Assembly: GCA_028673005.1 (NCBI GenBank)
Contig: CM054117.1
Span: 52,635,870 to 52,699,869 of the forward strand
Direction: 5' to 3'
Source: Tanypteryx hageni
Taxonomy: Eukaryota; Arthropoda; Insecta; Odonata; Petaluridae
DNA length: 64,000 bases
Position numbers and translations under genes: made by a program
Notes under the pieces: generated by a model
Databases searched by the model: none
The model's input: the letters and a program-made list of their open reading frames with translations, nothing else
What the model was told of the DNA's origin: nothing
Part shown: positions 53,040 to 64,000 of the stretch, piece by piece
How the letters are laid out: each line of letters starts with the position of its first letter
How positions within the stretch are numbered: the first letter of the stretch is position 1

Positions 53040-55054
53040 TATGCTAGCACCAACAACTTGTATTTATAATTCCATTTGTTCCATCTTGTTAGATGGTTTA
53101 CGCTTGCGTAGATCAGTATTTGAATATTATTGAAGTTCGCAAGTTAATTTATTACGTAATAACTGCGCTGGAAACTGTTGCGTTACACAGTCAACAGCAG
53201 TTAAAAATAATTCGAGATAAATTGACGTATTGCTTATTAAATACAAATTATTCATTCTTTCATGCTTCCGCAAACATTTGTTCCTTCTACACATCTATCG
53301 ACAATTATTTTCAACGCGCCTATATTTCCTGAGAGCGGCAAGCGGGAATGTTGTCCAATAACGCGAAAAATGGAGTTAATGATTTTCCGTAGCACAACAT
53401 TTATCTCTTGGCGTTCCAAGGCGTTTAGAAAACCTCTCTCTCTCTGCACCTCCTAGCCGTGAAGGGGATGCGCGACCGAGGGACATTCAGTTTTTATCAT
53501 TCCAGAGATTTAAACTGTCCACGTTCCCTCGATTCAAAAAGACTATCCCTCTCTCTCTCTCACACACACTCTAGACGGGAGGAAAAATATCTCTTTTAAA
53601 TCGGAAGGCGTATAAAATGCTCTCGTTTATCCCTCGCAACGCAAGGGCAAAAAAAGGTTTTGGCACGACGACGGGTGAAGTGGCCTCAAGCGCTGGAATA
53701 ACTCGATCGCGAAGGTATCATCACTTTTTAAAAAAATGTCAAAAATGAAAGACGTTCGCGTCTTGGTTTTGCTCGCGAAAAAACACGAAGATCAGGAAAA
53801 AACTAAATTTTTCCTTTCGTGAGACCGTTTCCGCGCAACCAAACCCGAAGGTAAAATATCTCGAGTGTCGCCCGGATGACCCGACCTCTCTCGACTGCTT
53901 TGAAAGATTGGGGTTACGAGTTTTTACGATGGAGAGAATGCCTCTACAGGGGTCGTCTGTTTTCGGTCGCACACGCTGAGCAGATATATGCCCTTGCGCG
54001 TGGGTGGGAATGAAACATGCTCGTTTGCGTATATAAATAACCCAAATTTACGCATATCGACTGCGGATAAAATTCACACCTGTGGAGACGAAAAAGAGCC
54101 CAGGCAGACGCGAACATCAGCGGAAATTTACGAATGCGCATACAATTTGAGATGCATGGGTTGAAGGAGATCCAGTGGACACTTAACTGCCGAACGGGAA
54201 AGCCTCCGGCGATAGGCTGTCGAGACGAAATGAAAAGCTTTTCGGACACGAAGTCCTCCTTCGGCGACGGAGATAACTTATACATTTATGCAGGTACATT
54301 TACGGAAGAGGAAAGATATAAAAAAAAGCATCTTGAGGATTGGGCGAACTGATTTCGAGAAAGAAAAACCGAAGCAATGCGATTTTTAGCGTTGTGGTAA
54401 ATAAGTTTTCAATACCGGAGCAACAGAAATAATATGCCATAGTAAAATGTTTAAAAAATTAATACTATGCAGCGTAATGAAGTCAGATCAAACTTCGAGT
54501 GCGTGTGTAGCTTTAGTCAGGAAGAACTAACTGTCCCGACGGACTTCTTCGGGACACCGGGACGTGGCATTGACCAACAGGGTCTCTAGTCACACTCCAT
54601 AAAGGGGAACGAGATGTTCGAGTGTATACCATTGGACACTTGCCGTAGGAGTAACGCTGGAGTTACTTGATCGAATTCAAGAAAAATGTAGTTTAAGAAA
54701 AACTTTGAAATCGAGGATCTTCTTCAGCCACATAGAATAGAATTGGCATTTGCATACATATATGCATATGTGTGTGTGTGTTTACAGGCATATTTATATG
54801 ATTTATTTTATATACCTATTTATCTAGCTATCGCTGGGCCTGGGGCGTGAATATTTTGTGAGGCCCATTTATGGTATGACATTTTATGTTATTTCAAATT
54901 AATTAAAATATTTGGGTAAAAATAAATCGTATCAGGTATTGACGCTCTCCATATAATGAAGAGATGTAAGTAATAAAAACATTAGACATGCGCAATTTAA
55001 ATGTTTTTTTTTAGTCCCCATAAATTCACTATTAAATTTAAACAATGGTTCACC
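53040..55054 (+). other. First intron: no exon recognised
   Basis: CpG-rich non-coding sequence. CT/CA microsatellites occur at 53550-53570 and a GT run near 54770. The frame at 54134-54352 lacks splice support. Confidence 0.4.
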
Positions 55055-55102
55055 CTACACACACACACACTCTTTATATACTCGTGTGTATGTGTGTGTG
55101 TA
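55055..55102. repeat. Inverted microsatellite: (AC)n facing (GT)n
   Basis: ACACACACACACAC at 55057 and GTGTGTATGTGTGTGTG at 55085, separated by about 14 bp. The two arms are complementary and can form a hairpin. Confidence 0.7.
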
Positions 55103-55485
55103 CAATAACGCGCACGAGAAGCAAATGCACCCGGATAATACGTACCTGAACGCATCCACGCGCATACAATCAAGCCCGCACATAATGTCTTCCCATAATC
55201 AAACGAGAGAGGAGAAAAAGGAAAATGGAGTGAAAGAGGAAGGGAGAGATAATCATTCCGATTGCAGTTTTGCAGCACCGCGCTGCAAAGCGAACACGTG
55301 CCTTTCGTCCGTACGCGTAAAAAAAAGAAGATACGAACGAGTGCCAGGTTCCCCTCCCCCTTCGCCTATTTTATCTCCCTCCCTCCCTATCTCCCTCTCT
55401 CTCTTCTTCCCTTCAATTTTCAACACTCGCTACCCGTCGTCGTCGCTGCATATGAGGTCGGACACGCGAGACACAAAAGGTCAGC

Positions 55486-56345
55486 TGAGAGAGAGAGAGA
55501 GAGAGAGAGATAGAGACAGACAGAGTAATGAAGGAAAAAATAAAAATCTCCCACGCAGTTCTCCTATTTCCTCTGTTACCCTCACTAAAATGTTTTTCAC
55601 TCTCTAGTTTCTCCATCTCCTTACCTACTTCCCCTTTTCCCGCTCCCTCCCTCTTTCATCCCTCCCTCTCTCTTCCCAACCTCCCTCTCTCTTCCCACCC
55701 TCCCTCTCTCTTCCCACCCTCCCTCTCTCTCCCCTCCCTCCCTCTCTTCCCTCCCTCCCTCTCTCTTCTCTCCCTCTCTCTCTCTTCCCTCCCTCTCTCT
55801 CTCTTCCCTCCCTCTCTCTCTCTCTCTTCCCTCCCTCTCTCTCTCTCTTCCCTCCCTCTCTCTCTCTTCCCTCCCTCTCTCTCTCTTCCCTCCCTCTCTC
55901 TCTTCCCTCCCTCTCTCTCTCCCCTCCCTCTCTCTCTCTTCCCTCCCTCTCTTTCCCTTCCCTCCCTCTCTCCCCTCCCTCTCTCCCCTCCCTCTCTCTC
56001 CCCTCCCTCTCTCTCCCCTCCCTCTCTCTCCCCTCCCTCTTCCCTCCCTCCCTCTCCCTCCCTCTCTCTCCCCTCCACCTCTCTCTTCTCCCTCTCTCTC
56101 CCCTCCCTCTCTCTCCCCTCCCTCTCTCTCCCCTCCCTCTTCCCTCCCTCCCTCTCCCTCCCTCTCTCTCCCCTCCACCTCTCTCTTTCCCCTCCCTCTC
56201 TCTCTCCCCTCCCTCTCTCTCCCCTCCCTCTCCTCCTCTCACCCTTCCTCTCCACTCCCACTTTTCCCTACAACTTTCCTCCCTCTCTTCTCTCCTATCC
56301 CTCTCTCTCCCATCCCTTTCTTTTCCGCCCTCTTTCTCCACCATT
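55486..56345 (+). repeat. Long simple-sequence tract: (GA)n then about 730 bp of almost pure C/T
   Basis: A (GA)n run at 55486-55510 is followed, from about 55612 to 56345, by CCCTCCCTCTCTCTC-type sequence with very few purines until about 56220, in irregular units of 12-20 bp. All long frames on both strands (Ser/Pro/Leu-rich on +, Arg/Glu/Gly-rich on -) come from the repeat and are not proteins. Confidence 0.95.
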
Positions 56346-58559
56346 TTTCTGAACTCGGATTCTCCCTCCCCTCTCCCCCTCCCGCGTTTTCCTACACGAG
56401 GTTGCGCACCGGCGATTTCATTTTTTAAATTCTTCTAATCCGTTTTCTCGTAGAATATCATTTTACCACCCACCACTCTCTTACTTTCTAAAAAGAATCC
56501 GCCTGCGCACACTTATATAAACACACACTCCTTATACTCGCAATTACCGCGGCTTCTCTCCTTCAGATTTTAATTAAAGCTATGAAAACAAAAGATTGTT
56601 GCTTGGGCAATTTTTTTATTCATTTTTCGGCGAATCAAAAAATTAAATTAAGCGAAACAAAAAATACGAGAAAATGACAGCGTCACTTAAAGCTTAAAAT
56701 GCCTGTTTTTAGCGCGCATATAAAATCTCTAAAGGCGCGTTTATTGTCTTCGGGCTGGGAAAAGATTATAAATGCAAAGCAATAACCGTCTTGAGGTATG
56801 ATTTTAGATTTAGATTCGTAACCGTGCGTCACGGGTAAATTTATTATTATAAATAATTACAAAATTAGTTCTTTAAATTTCCCCCAAAAGTTGTAGTAGT
56901 TGTTATCGTCGTATGATATGAAATAAAATAAGACCGAAAGAATTGTGCACGTCGATATGTATGTATGCTTATTATCTGTTTAATTACATATTTGACGAAA
57001 GATCCGGCAGTAGAATGAACAAGAAATCCAAACCAGGACTAATGCAAATCCCGAATTGATTACTTATATTGACAGGAAATGTTTCAGTATGTGTTAGTCA
57101 TTCCAAGGAATTTTCATACCATAAATACCATTAGTAATTCATAGTTTATCATTGACAGAGAAAAATTGGAATAAAAATATATAGAGCATTATCAGATTTA
57201 AAATACTAAAAGCAATGTCAAAATCTCTTTCTGACAGATTTTGCATGTATTTTTTTTTAATAAACGAATTTAATAAATGTTATTGTTTATACGCTAATTT
57301 GTATGGATCAGCTGTGCATTGCTGAAGGGCAGTCGAGTGGAAAAGAAAGTTTATTCACTCGTCTATGCTCAAGCCAAGTTCGGTAATAATCGTCTCCATA
57401 GCAACAATCCGATAAAATGCGATTTAAAACGCAAAAATCCTATGTTTGAATAGAAATTCAAGGAAATACGATCAATTACCAAAATTCTGCGATAGGAATT
57501 ATAAGTTACACACTTGTTCCCTTAGAACAGTACAAATCTCGCTCCGATATCACAATTTTAATATATTTTAAAGTATTAAAGAAAACATCTCTACACGATG
57601 CATTTGAGACTTCCTATTTATAACAAATAGGGAAAAAACGTTCCTAGAATCGAACTTCAATCTTTGCCAAATAAAATATAGCCCGGAGGTGGGTTCTGGT
57701 AGCACGAGCCTCATACCAAGTTTCATGAAAATTTGTCCATTGATGCAAAAGATGTCAGTAGGGGACACACACACACAGACAGTACCAGTTCATAAGGCTA
57801 TGTTTCCTTTGCAAACCAGCCTAAAAAGTGCATCGATAAATCGTTTACATTTTTCAGTTTTAACGATAGTCGGAAAATTTTTGTTTGAGAATCATTTTCA
57901 TATATTATTTTTATACTAATTAGAAAATCATGGATCTCGTCCAAAGGCTACAAATAATAAAAAAGAGCGCCTAATATTAAATTGGAAAAATAATTATCTC
58001 CTACAGCTATAAAAAGTTGCGAAAAAACGGGTACGCATTTCGGCTACCATATATTTTTTGTTCTGTTTTTTTCGTAACCTCTTCATGGTTATTGGAAATG
58101 CTTAAATACTTAATTTTGAGATTTTCATTTTCATATGCTTATATTTTTAGATTCTTTAAGCAACTTAATTGATAGGCAATATATAAAAGCTGATCTATGT
58201 GCTGGAATTACCGTAATAAACTAATAATAAAATACGGTCAATCACATTCGATGCATTGGACTGAGTAACAATCATGCACTCGCCATTCGTTTTAGTGATT
58301 CGATATCTATATGATTAGGCGATATCTGTATGACAGTTGACATTGATTGACATACTGAGCACAAGTTAATTGGTAAAGAAGGATGGGCACATCTCATCTT
58401 TGTTTATAACTACGCTCTAGAATCTCTAATATTTAAGTATTACATAGCTTCATTTTCAGCTTGGTTAAAAGTGATTCTCCACGTATTCATGTTTCTTAAA
58501 TCATCTTAATTTCTTTGCTCTTCGAATAATCTATGGTCTGAAACTTTCCTTTTCTCTCT
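56346..58559 (+). other. First intron: no exon recognised; LINE-like tail near 57680-57785
   Basis: Mostly unassigned. ATACCAAGTTTCATGAAAAT, then ACACACACACACAGACAG, resembles the 3'UTR monomer of many arthropod LINEs. A TATATAAA at about 56513 is not supported by other promoter motifs. Confidence 0.4.
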
Positions 58560-59300
58560 ATAACTTTCCTTCTAATAGGCCTTTAATCATGCTCTCTCTC
58601 TTCAGACAATGTTTGTTTCATTTCGCCTTCCTCTTCCTCATAGTCCGTATAATCATTCGCTTTTCTTTTAGTCTTATTATTTTCTCGTTTTTCATCCCGT
58701 CTTTTCATGTTATCCTCAGCATTCTTCTCCATGTTCACATTTCGAATCTCTACACGTATTTTATATGATTTATCCTGAGTGTCCATGTTTTTACTCCATA
58801 CAAAGCGAAACTCCATATACAGTGTTTTATCAGTTTCTTCCATATGTCTTCGTTTATTTTTCCCTTCAGTGGAAGTTTCTTTCTACTGAAAGCCGCTTTT
58901 GCTTTCGCTGTTCTTGCCTTTATTTCATTGGTGCGTATTTCATGTTTTGTTATGACTATTCCGAGGCATTTACGGACTGAAACTTATATAGTGACTTTCC
59001 ACCGATCCTTATGTTTAAGTTTCCTTCTTTTCCCGATAAGTATTCACATGACCTTGGATTTTTTCGTATTTATTTCCATTCCATATTTTATACCTGTTAT
59101 TACCAGTCTATTTATAATTTTCCCGTGGCTTCTTTCTTTTCTTGATATAAGCACTTGATAATCGGCATTTTTTTTACTGTTTTATAATCTTTCTTTCAAT
59201 CTTGAAATCTCTTGTGAATTCTAGCGCTTCTTACATTAACTTTTCTCCAAATATTTTGAATAGGCCCCAGCGATTGGCAACAATCTTTTCATAATGTTCT
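58560..59300 (-). pseudogene. RTE-type LINE reverse transcriptase, 3' part, degraded
   Basis: On the minus strand the translation, with several stops and frame breaks, runs LFKIFGEKLM, then INRLVITGIKYGMEINTKKSK, KCLGIVITKHEIRTNEIKAR, TAKAKAAFSRKKLPLKGKIN, IKHCIWSFALYGVKTWTLR and RRMLRITWKDGMKNEKI. This is the thumb and C-terminal domain of LINEs of the RTE/BovB type (…KYGM.IN..KTK, LYG.ETWTL…FEMWCWRRML). The FADD box and upstream domains are not readable. The 86-codon minus frame (58583-58843) is an out-of-frame part of the same relic, and the + frames here are shadows. The assignment to RTE rather than a related clade is from motif memory. Confidence 0.75.
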
Positions 59301-61175
59301 CCCGATGTTTACTGCGCTCGTATCATCTTCCCCTAATCTATCTTTTTCTACTTGATTCATTAGAGTGTGTATTCATATATTGGCGTGTTTATATTTATGT
59401 TTCCACGCACAAGTATCTGTACGTATACGTGCGTAACTTTTTATCCATTCGCCATCTCGGTCTCCCACAAAGACACCTTCCATTACGACTCCGTCTGCTG
59501 TCTGCTTTCATTGACCATCCTCATTCTCCGTCCACTTCCCACAACTCCATTTTTTCCCCTCCAGACCTCTATCACCTCCCTAAATTCCTCCCATCCCCTT
59601 CTTCGGAGGCTGTGGGAAGAGATTTATAGCGGGAACTCGGGCAAAGAGAAACGAATAAGACGGGAGTGGAGAGAGAGAGAAGGGGAAGGAAAAAAAGGAG
59701 TGGGGCTCGTTTCATATTGTCTGCATCCTTCCCCCTTCTCTTCCTCCTCACTCTCCCGAGGTCCATCTGATCTTCTTCACGAATTTAAGGTATCTCTATA
59801 TGCGTGGAAGGAAAAAAGAGTTGGAGCAAGGGGGGCGTTGGAATGTTATGGTGGCAGTTCTTGAGAACGTTTCATCGCGAACATCGAGATTTTTTTATTA
59901 TATAAAGGCGCGAGGTTCCGGTTTTTTCATTCCGAAGTAATAAATGGTTCGTGTGGATGGGATTTATTTTTCTGCCTTGTGAGACGAGAAAAGAATCGCG
60001 CCGTGCGTTTCGTTTGGAAAATTAGTGTGATAGATACGGGAATTGTTCCTTTTTCCTTCCATAGAATCGTCTTTGTTTGCCCTAGAAGAGGCCGGGGTGG
60101 ACGCGGTTAACCGGTTCGCACTCGTAGTTTGAAGGGACATTGTTGTAGGAGTTTTTTATTGTTTTTATCTTCGTGCTCCATATTTGATACAAAGCTGTAG
60201 ATTTGCTTTCGTAACCATGGCAATGAATTAGCAAATGTTCGAGATTCAAAGTTTGGCTGAGTAAAATGCATAAGAATTTCTTTCGCGAAAATCGAGATTT
60301 AATCAGAATATTATAATTGAAGCCGAATAAATCGATTGTCCTTATCGATAAGATGACGATTCATGTATGATAAGTAAACACTTGTTTGCATCTTACGGAA
60401 AAATGATCGAGGCAATTTTCTGCGTCAAGTTGGATCGATGTTTGGCAATTTTCTGGAATTGAAACACTGGATATTAAATAAACCACATGTTTTGCATAAT
60501 CTTTAATACTTATTTATAAAAAATTACTGTGATGTTATAAACTGTCAATTTACATTTGATCGTTGCTGTTTGATATCATTTACTCAACTAATCGAGAAGG
60601 CTCAAAATTACATCTGGCAAATAGAAATATCTTACTCTCGAAATGTGGTTGCAAAAGTTAGGCGAGGGCTAAAATTTCTGTGAGAAATATTGAAAGTTTA
60701 TTTTTGATTTGAAGCAAAATTTCAAACTGCTCGCGTAATCCGTCTTTAAGTTCGCTTGTGTGTTGTCCATTTTTGAAATAAAAGTACTTGAACTAGGAAG
60801 ATGGTGTTTAGTGCAGTGAGTCTCTTATCAGGCGGCTCGGCATCAATGCAGTTTCGACATATTGAGAGGAAGGAGGTACATGTTTCAGTTTCAATACATA
60901 ATCTTCTTAATGCACTCCAAAAGTTCAGGGCTTCTCTGTTATTTCTTTTCCTTTCTCCATCCGGATGAGAAGGACAATCTGCTTCGGTCGAGCGTGATCA
61001 CTCTGGAGCGTAGGTTTTTCATTCGGTTAATATTACTGCACTTAACACGTTGAACTGCGGCGGTGAAAGTTGAATATCAGAGGACGATCTAATCCTGCGA
61101 AATTAATGGGAACTGGACGTAGTAGTGCAGGCCATAAACCGTACTTAGCCGGATCAGTGAATGTAGGGGTTGATA
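59301..61175 (+). other. First intron: no exon recognised
   Basis: CpG-containing non-coding sequence. Purine-rich at 59640-59700. Long + frames near 59294-59864 are C/T-rich chance frames. Confidence 0.4.
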
Positions 61176-61491
61176 CAGGACTGGATTTGACTGGGGTATG
61201 CAGCGTATCCTGTGCATATGGGTCTAGAAAATAAGGGGCCACTACAAAGGGCTTCAGTCTTCCACTATTTTTATTAAATTAACAAATGATAATAATTACG
61301 ATTTCATTAAAATTACTGTTAAGTGTTAAACGCTTACAGCTATTATAAAGATGACTTAAATCGAAATTTATCAGCCAATTCAGAAACTTCTTGTCTTAGA
61401 GTATTTGAAATTTAGGCACTTTCCTTCAATAATCATAAATAGGACCGATTTATTTTGCACGTTGGCTCCCAGAAGTAACGCGTCGGCCCTG
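61176..61491. mobile_element. hAT MITE, 316 bp
   Basis: Ends CAGGACTGGATTTGACTGGG and (reverse-complemented) CAGGGCCGACGCGTTACTTC. Flanking octamers GGTTGATA and GTTTGATC agree at 6 of 8. The right subterminal GCCAACGTGCAAA echoes the element at 49030 (CTAACGTGGGCC, GGTGCAAA), so they may be related. Confidence 0.5.
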
Positions 61492-64000
61492 GTTTGATCA
61501 TCCGTCATAGATAGTGTTTGAATCCGTTATGCTTCGTTTAAAGAAATAGTTTCCCGAGTTTTTTCTGACAAATCGGTCCCAGAAAGGAAACATGGCACTT
61601 GAGAAATTATTAAAATTCCACGTTATATTAGTTTTATTTATTTTCTTATATTCTTAGATTATCTTACGAATGAATATTCATTCACGAAAATCATTTTCAA
61701 AATCGTCTATGTAATTGAAATTTTGGGATTTAGGCCGTCGATGATATGTTTCATGTTTCACTACAATTATAATTACTATTTCGAGTAACAATAAAAATTC
61801 TTCTATAATCAATTTAAATTCATCTATCGAGAGCAGGTGTCCAACCCATCCAATGTTGGACCCAAAGATTAGTTTGAAACCGCAACAATATCCAAAAACT
61901 AGCTTGAAGTAAATATAACTGCGCAATAACCTGTAATTTTCGCATCTTCCTAGAATGAACGAGTCACATTGGAACATTTACGAGAAATATTAGTGTTTAA
62001 ATCGCATGCACACGTGAATTTTCTGTTCAAAAGAGCCAAAACTCGTTAAATTTTGCATGCCAAATTCTTTGTTGAACCGTGTAATCCATTTTGTCGTATT
62101 CGTGTTTTTCTCTTTGATGTTAATGCTATGGTAGATATGAGAAAATAAATATGCATGATGCAAATTTTTCATCATTAATATTTTGTCACGCACTTAAAAA
62201 ACATGCTCTTTGTTGTTCAGCTGGCTAAAGTTTTTAATTAGTTATTTTCAATTTACGATCATTCTGTAAAGTTGCGCGATTTCGAACCAAAGCAAGTGAT
62301 TGGTGACGCAAAACCATTATATATTGACCTCCCGTTATGAAGGGGTCATTTATCAGGTTTTCGGCCGGATAATTCCAGATTGAATAAGTAACGAGAACTC
62401 TCCACCATTTTAGTGCTTCACACGAGTCATTAAGTGAAAAACCCGCATTATATTTGTAGTCTATGGAAACCTTAATAATGCCGTATGAATAAAATAGTAC
62501 CAGAAACGTTCGCTCGTGCATTCAGTATATTCTCTCAGTAATTCAACCCTAACCACTAGAAGCTGATTAATTTGTCGATTAATGGACACAGTACTTAATC
62601 AGGTGAAAGGAATTAATGAATACTTTTCCGCGCTGACGAGCCTTGCGAATTATTTAAGCGATTTTATCCGAATCTTTTTAATGCGCGTGAAATTTCCCGT
62701 AGAAATAAACGAAGAACGGAGTGCGGGTTTCATAAATGCGCATTATTAATTGGAAGGCGTGAAAGTGGTGTTAGGGTATTACATAATAGTAATTACGAGA
62801 TATAGACCTGATAAACCCCCAACATACAAAGAATCCCATCAATATGATTTATGCGATTTAATTTTTCGTCACGTTTGAAGATAATTTTTGTCTGAAATGT
62901 AATTTGAGAGTATCAAAGTATTCATGAATTGGATGATGCATAGACTTAAAAGCATTGCCATAGAAAAGATCCATCATCCTCAGCAATTATCTTGCTTTTA
63001 GAAAATTTCATTTCTATTGTTAAATCCATGTCAAATCGCCATTTTCCTTTCTACAATGATAAAAACATACAGAAGCGTTGCCTGTCAAAATAATAACTTA
63101 GTTTCCCTTCTGTGGGAACAGTAAAATATGGTGTTTTTATGCAGCTTTGCTTTGCTTTGGTGTGAATATCCAGCGGTAAATTTTGCGCTCCTAGTCACTG
63201 ATGAAGTTGTTTCATTCGTCAGAAAAATATAACTTTTCAGCTTTCAGAAATCTATTCTTCCACGCGTCAATTACCCAAGTTTTTTTTATCGCCCGTCTTC
63301 GAAAATTTATTCACAAAATGCTTCTTTGCTCAACTATCTGTTTCCTTCCAGTGAAACAACATTTACAAAAAAAACTTTCCCGACAATTCCTGTGAGAACG
63401 CCTTTTTGCGAGTGTTTTGTTTTGTGTTTTTAAAAATGTTTTTGAGGGACGACCTGCTTATTTTTTAAATAGTTTAAAAATAGCCTGAAATTGCAGTTCT
63501 AGAGCTTGAGGATTGGTTTCAGCTCCCTTTTTTTCAAATTTATTTTTAAGCAAGTGCCCTGAAGAGAGGTTCTGTTGAACGTTGTGGAAATACAAAGTAG
63601 CATGAATCCTCCACTTAAAAGGGAAAGAGATAGTAGGAAATAAAAAATAAGAAAGTGCTTTCCTACTTCAAAGGGAATAACGTTCATCTCGCACCAAAAA
63701 AAACACCGAGATCGCAGAAACCATTCATATCCCTTTCCTTTTTTATTTCAAAAGCAATAATGCGAGATTAAATAATTTCGAGAAAATTAAAAAATTGCTC
63801 ATATTTTGGTCCAACGTTTTAAATTTGTTATCTCTCGTCAAGATGGTACCTTGCATCTTATGGTAGGATGGGTCCGGTGCTCAACGGCCCAAAAGTGTTC
63901 TCACTTTTTTGGCCAGTATCAGTGTAGTCCGGAGGGTTGCTTTATTTTTTGCTTTTGAACTGTGTGTAAACGTTGGAAACTAGACGAGAAAACCTCGTGG
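61492..64000 (+). other. First intron continues to the window edge: no exon recognised
   Basis: AT-rich with moderate CpG. No acceptor-bounded open exon, RNA gene or transposon end was recognised. Confidence 0.4.

Noticed and set aside
55528..56352. Very long open frames (up to 274 codons on +, 239 on -)
   Set aside because: They are translations of the C/T simple-sequence tract: Ser/Pro/Leu on one strand, Arg/Glu/Gly on the other, open in several frames at once.
1..64000. CRISPR array, bacterial operon, or integrated bacterial or viral gene cluster
   Set aside because: No regularly spaced repeats with unique spacers, no operons, and the only enzyme-like remains are eukaryotic transposable elements.

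Overview
This is a eukaryotic, almost certainly arthropod (probably insect) genomic window. The evidence is sparse splice-bounded exons in tens of kilobases of AT-rich non-coding DNA, tRNA-derived SINEs, and relics of mariner, piggyBac, hAT, Harbinger-like, Helitron, Penelope, CR1-like and RTE-like elements. There is no bacterial-style gene organisation. Nearly all long reading frames are chance or repeat-derived, and no complete host gene lies inside the window.

The window falls into three parts by composition. (1) Bases 1 to about 26.6 kb are AT-rich, T-rich on the + strand in places, and strongly CpG-poor. They hold a convincing Gly/Pro/Tyr/Gln-rich exon on + (1032-1373), a small candidate exon on + (10268-10319), and a candidate terminal exon on - ending in an acidic tail (18748-18845). 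Mobile DNA here is limited: a rearranged mariner relic, a GGGTGACCAGATA-ended TIR element, a palindrome-rich TIR element that split a SINE, and a piggyBac-type MITE. (2) About 26.6 to 44.9 kb is a transposon graveyard: hAT MITEs, a 690-bp repeat family in several copies including head-to-tail, a CR1-like reverse transcriptase, a Penelope GIY-YIG endonuclease fragment, a hAT/BED relic nested in a Harbinger-like/MADF relic, a non-autonomous Helitron, SINE heads and minisatellites. (3) About 45.0 to 64.0 kb is CpG-rich. It opens with a probable promoter/5'UTR and a first coding exon encoding a signal peptide (45719-45785, + strand, GT donor). The remaining 18 kb looks like the first intron of that secreted or membrane protein gene. 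The rest of the gene must lie beyond base 64000. This intron holds a roughly 0.7 kb polypyrimidine tract, two well-supported hAT MITEs and an RTE-like reverse transcriptase relic.

The host genes do not form a pathway that can be read from this window. The clearest stories are the contrast in CpG content, which suggests a germline-methylated gene body beside an unmethylated one, and the dated nesting of transposons by target-site duplications. I did not find a convincing new multi-gene system. The most novel-looking item is the 957-bp TIR element at 15159-16115 with many AGCAAATGCTTA-type palindromes.
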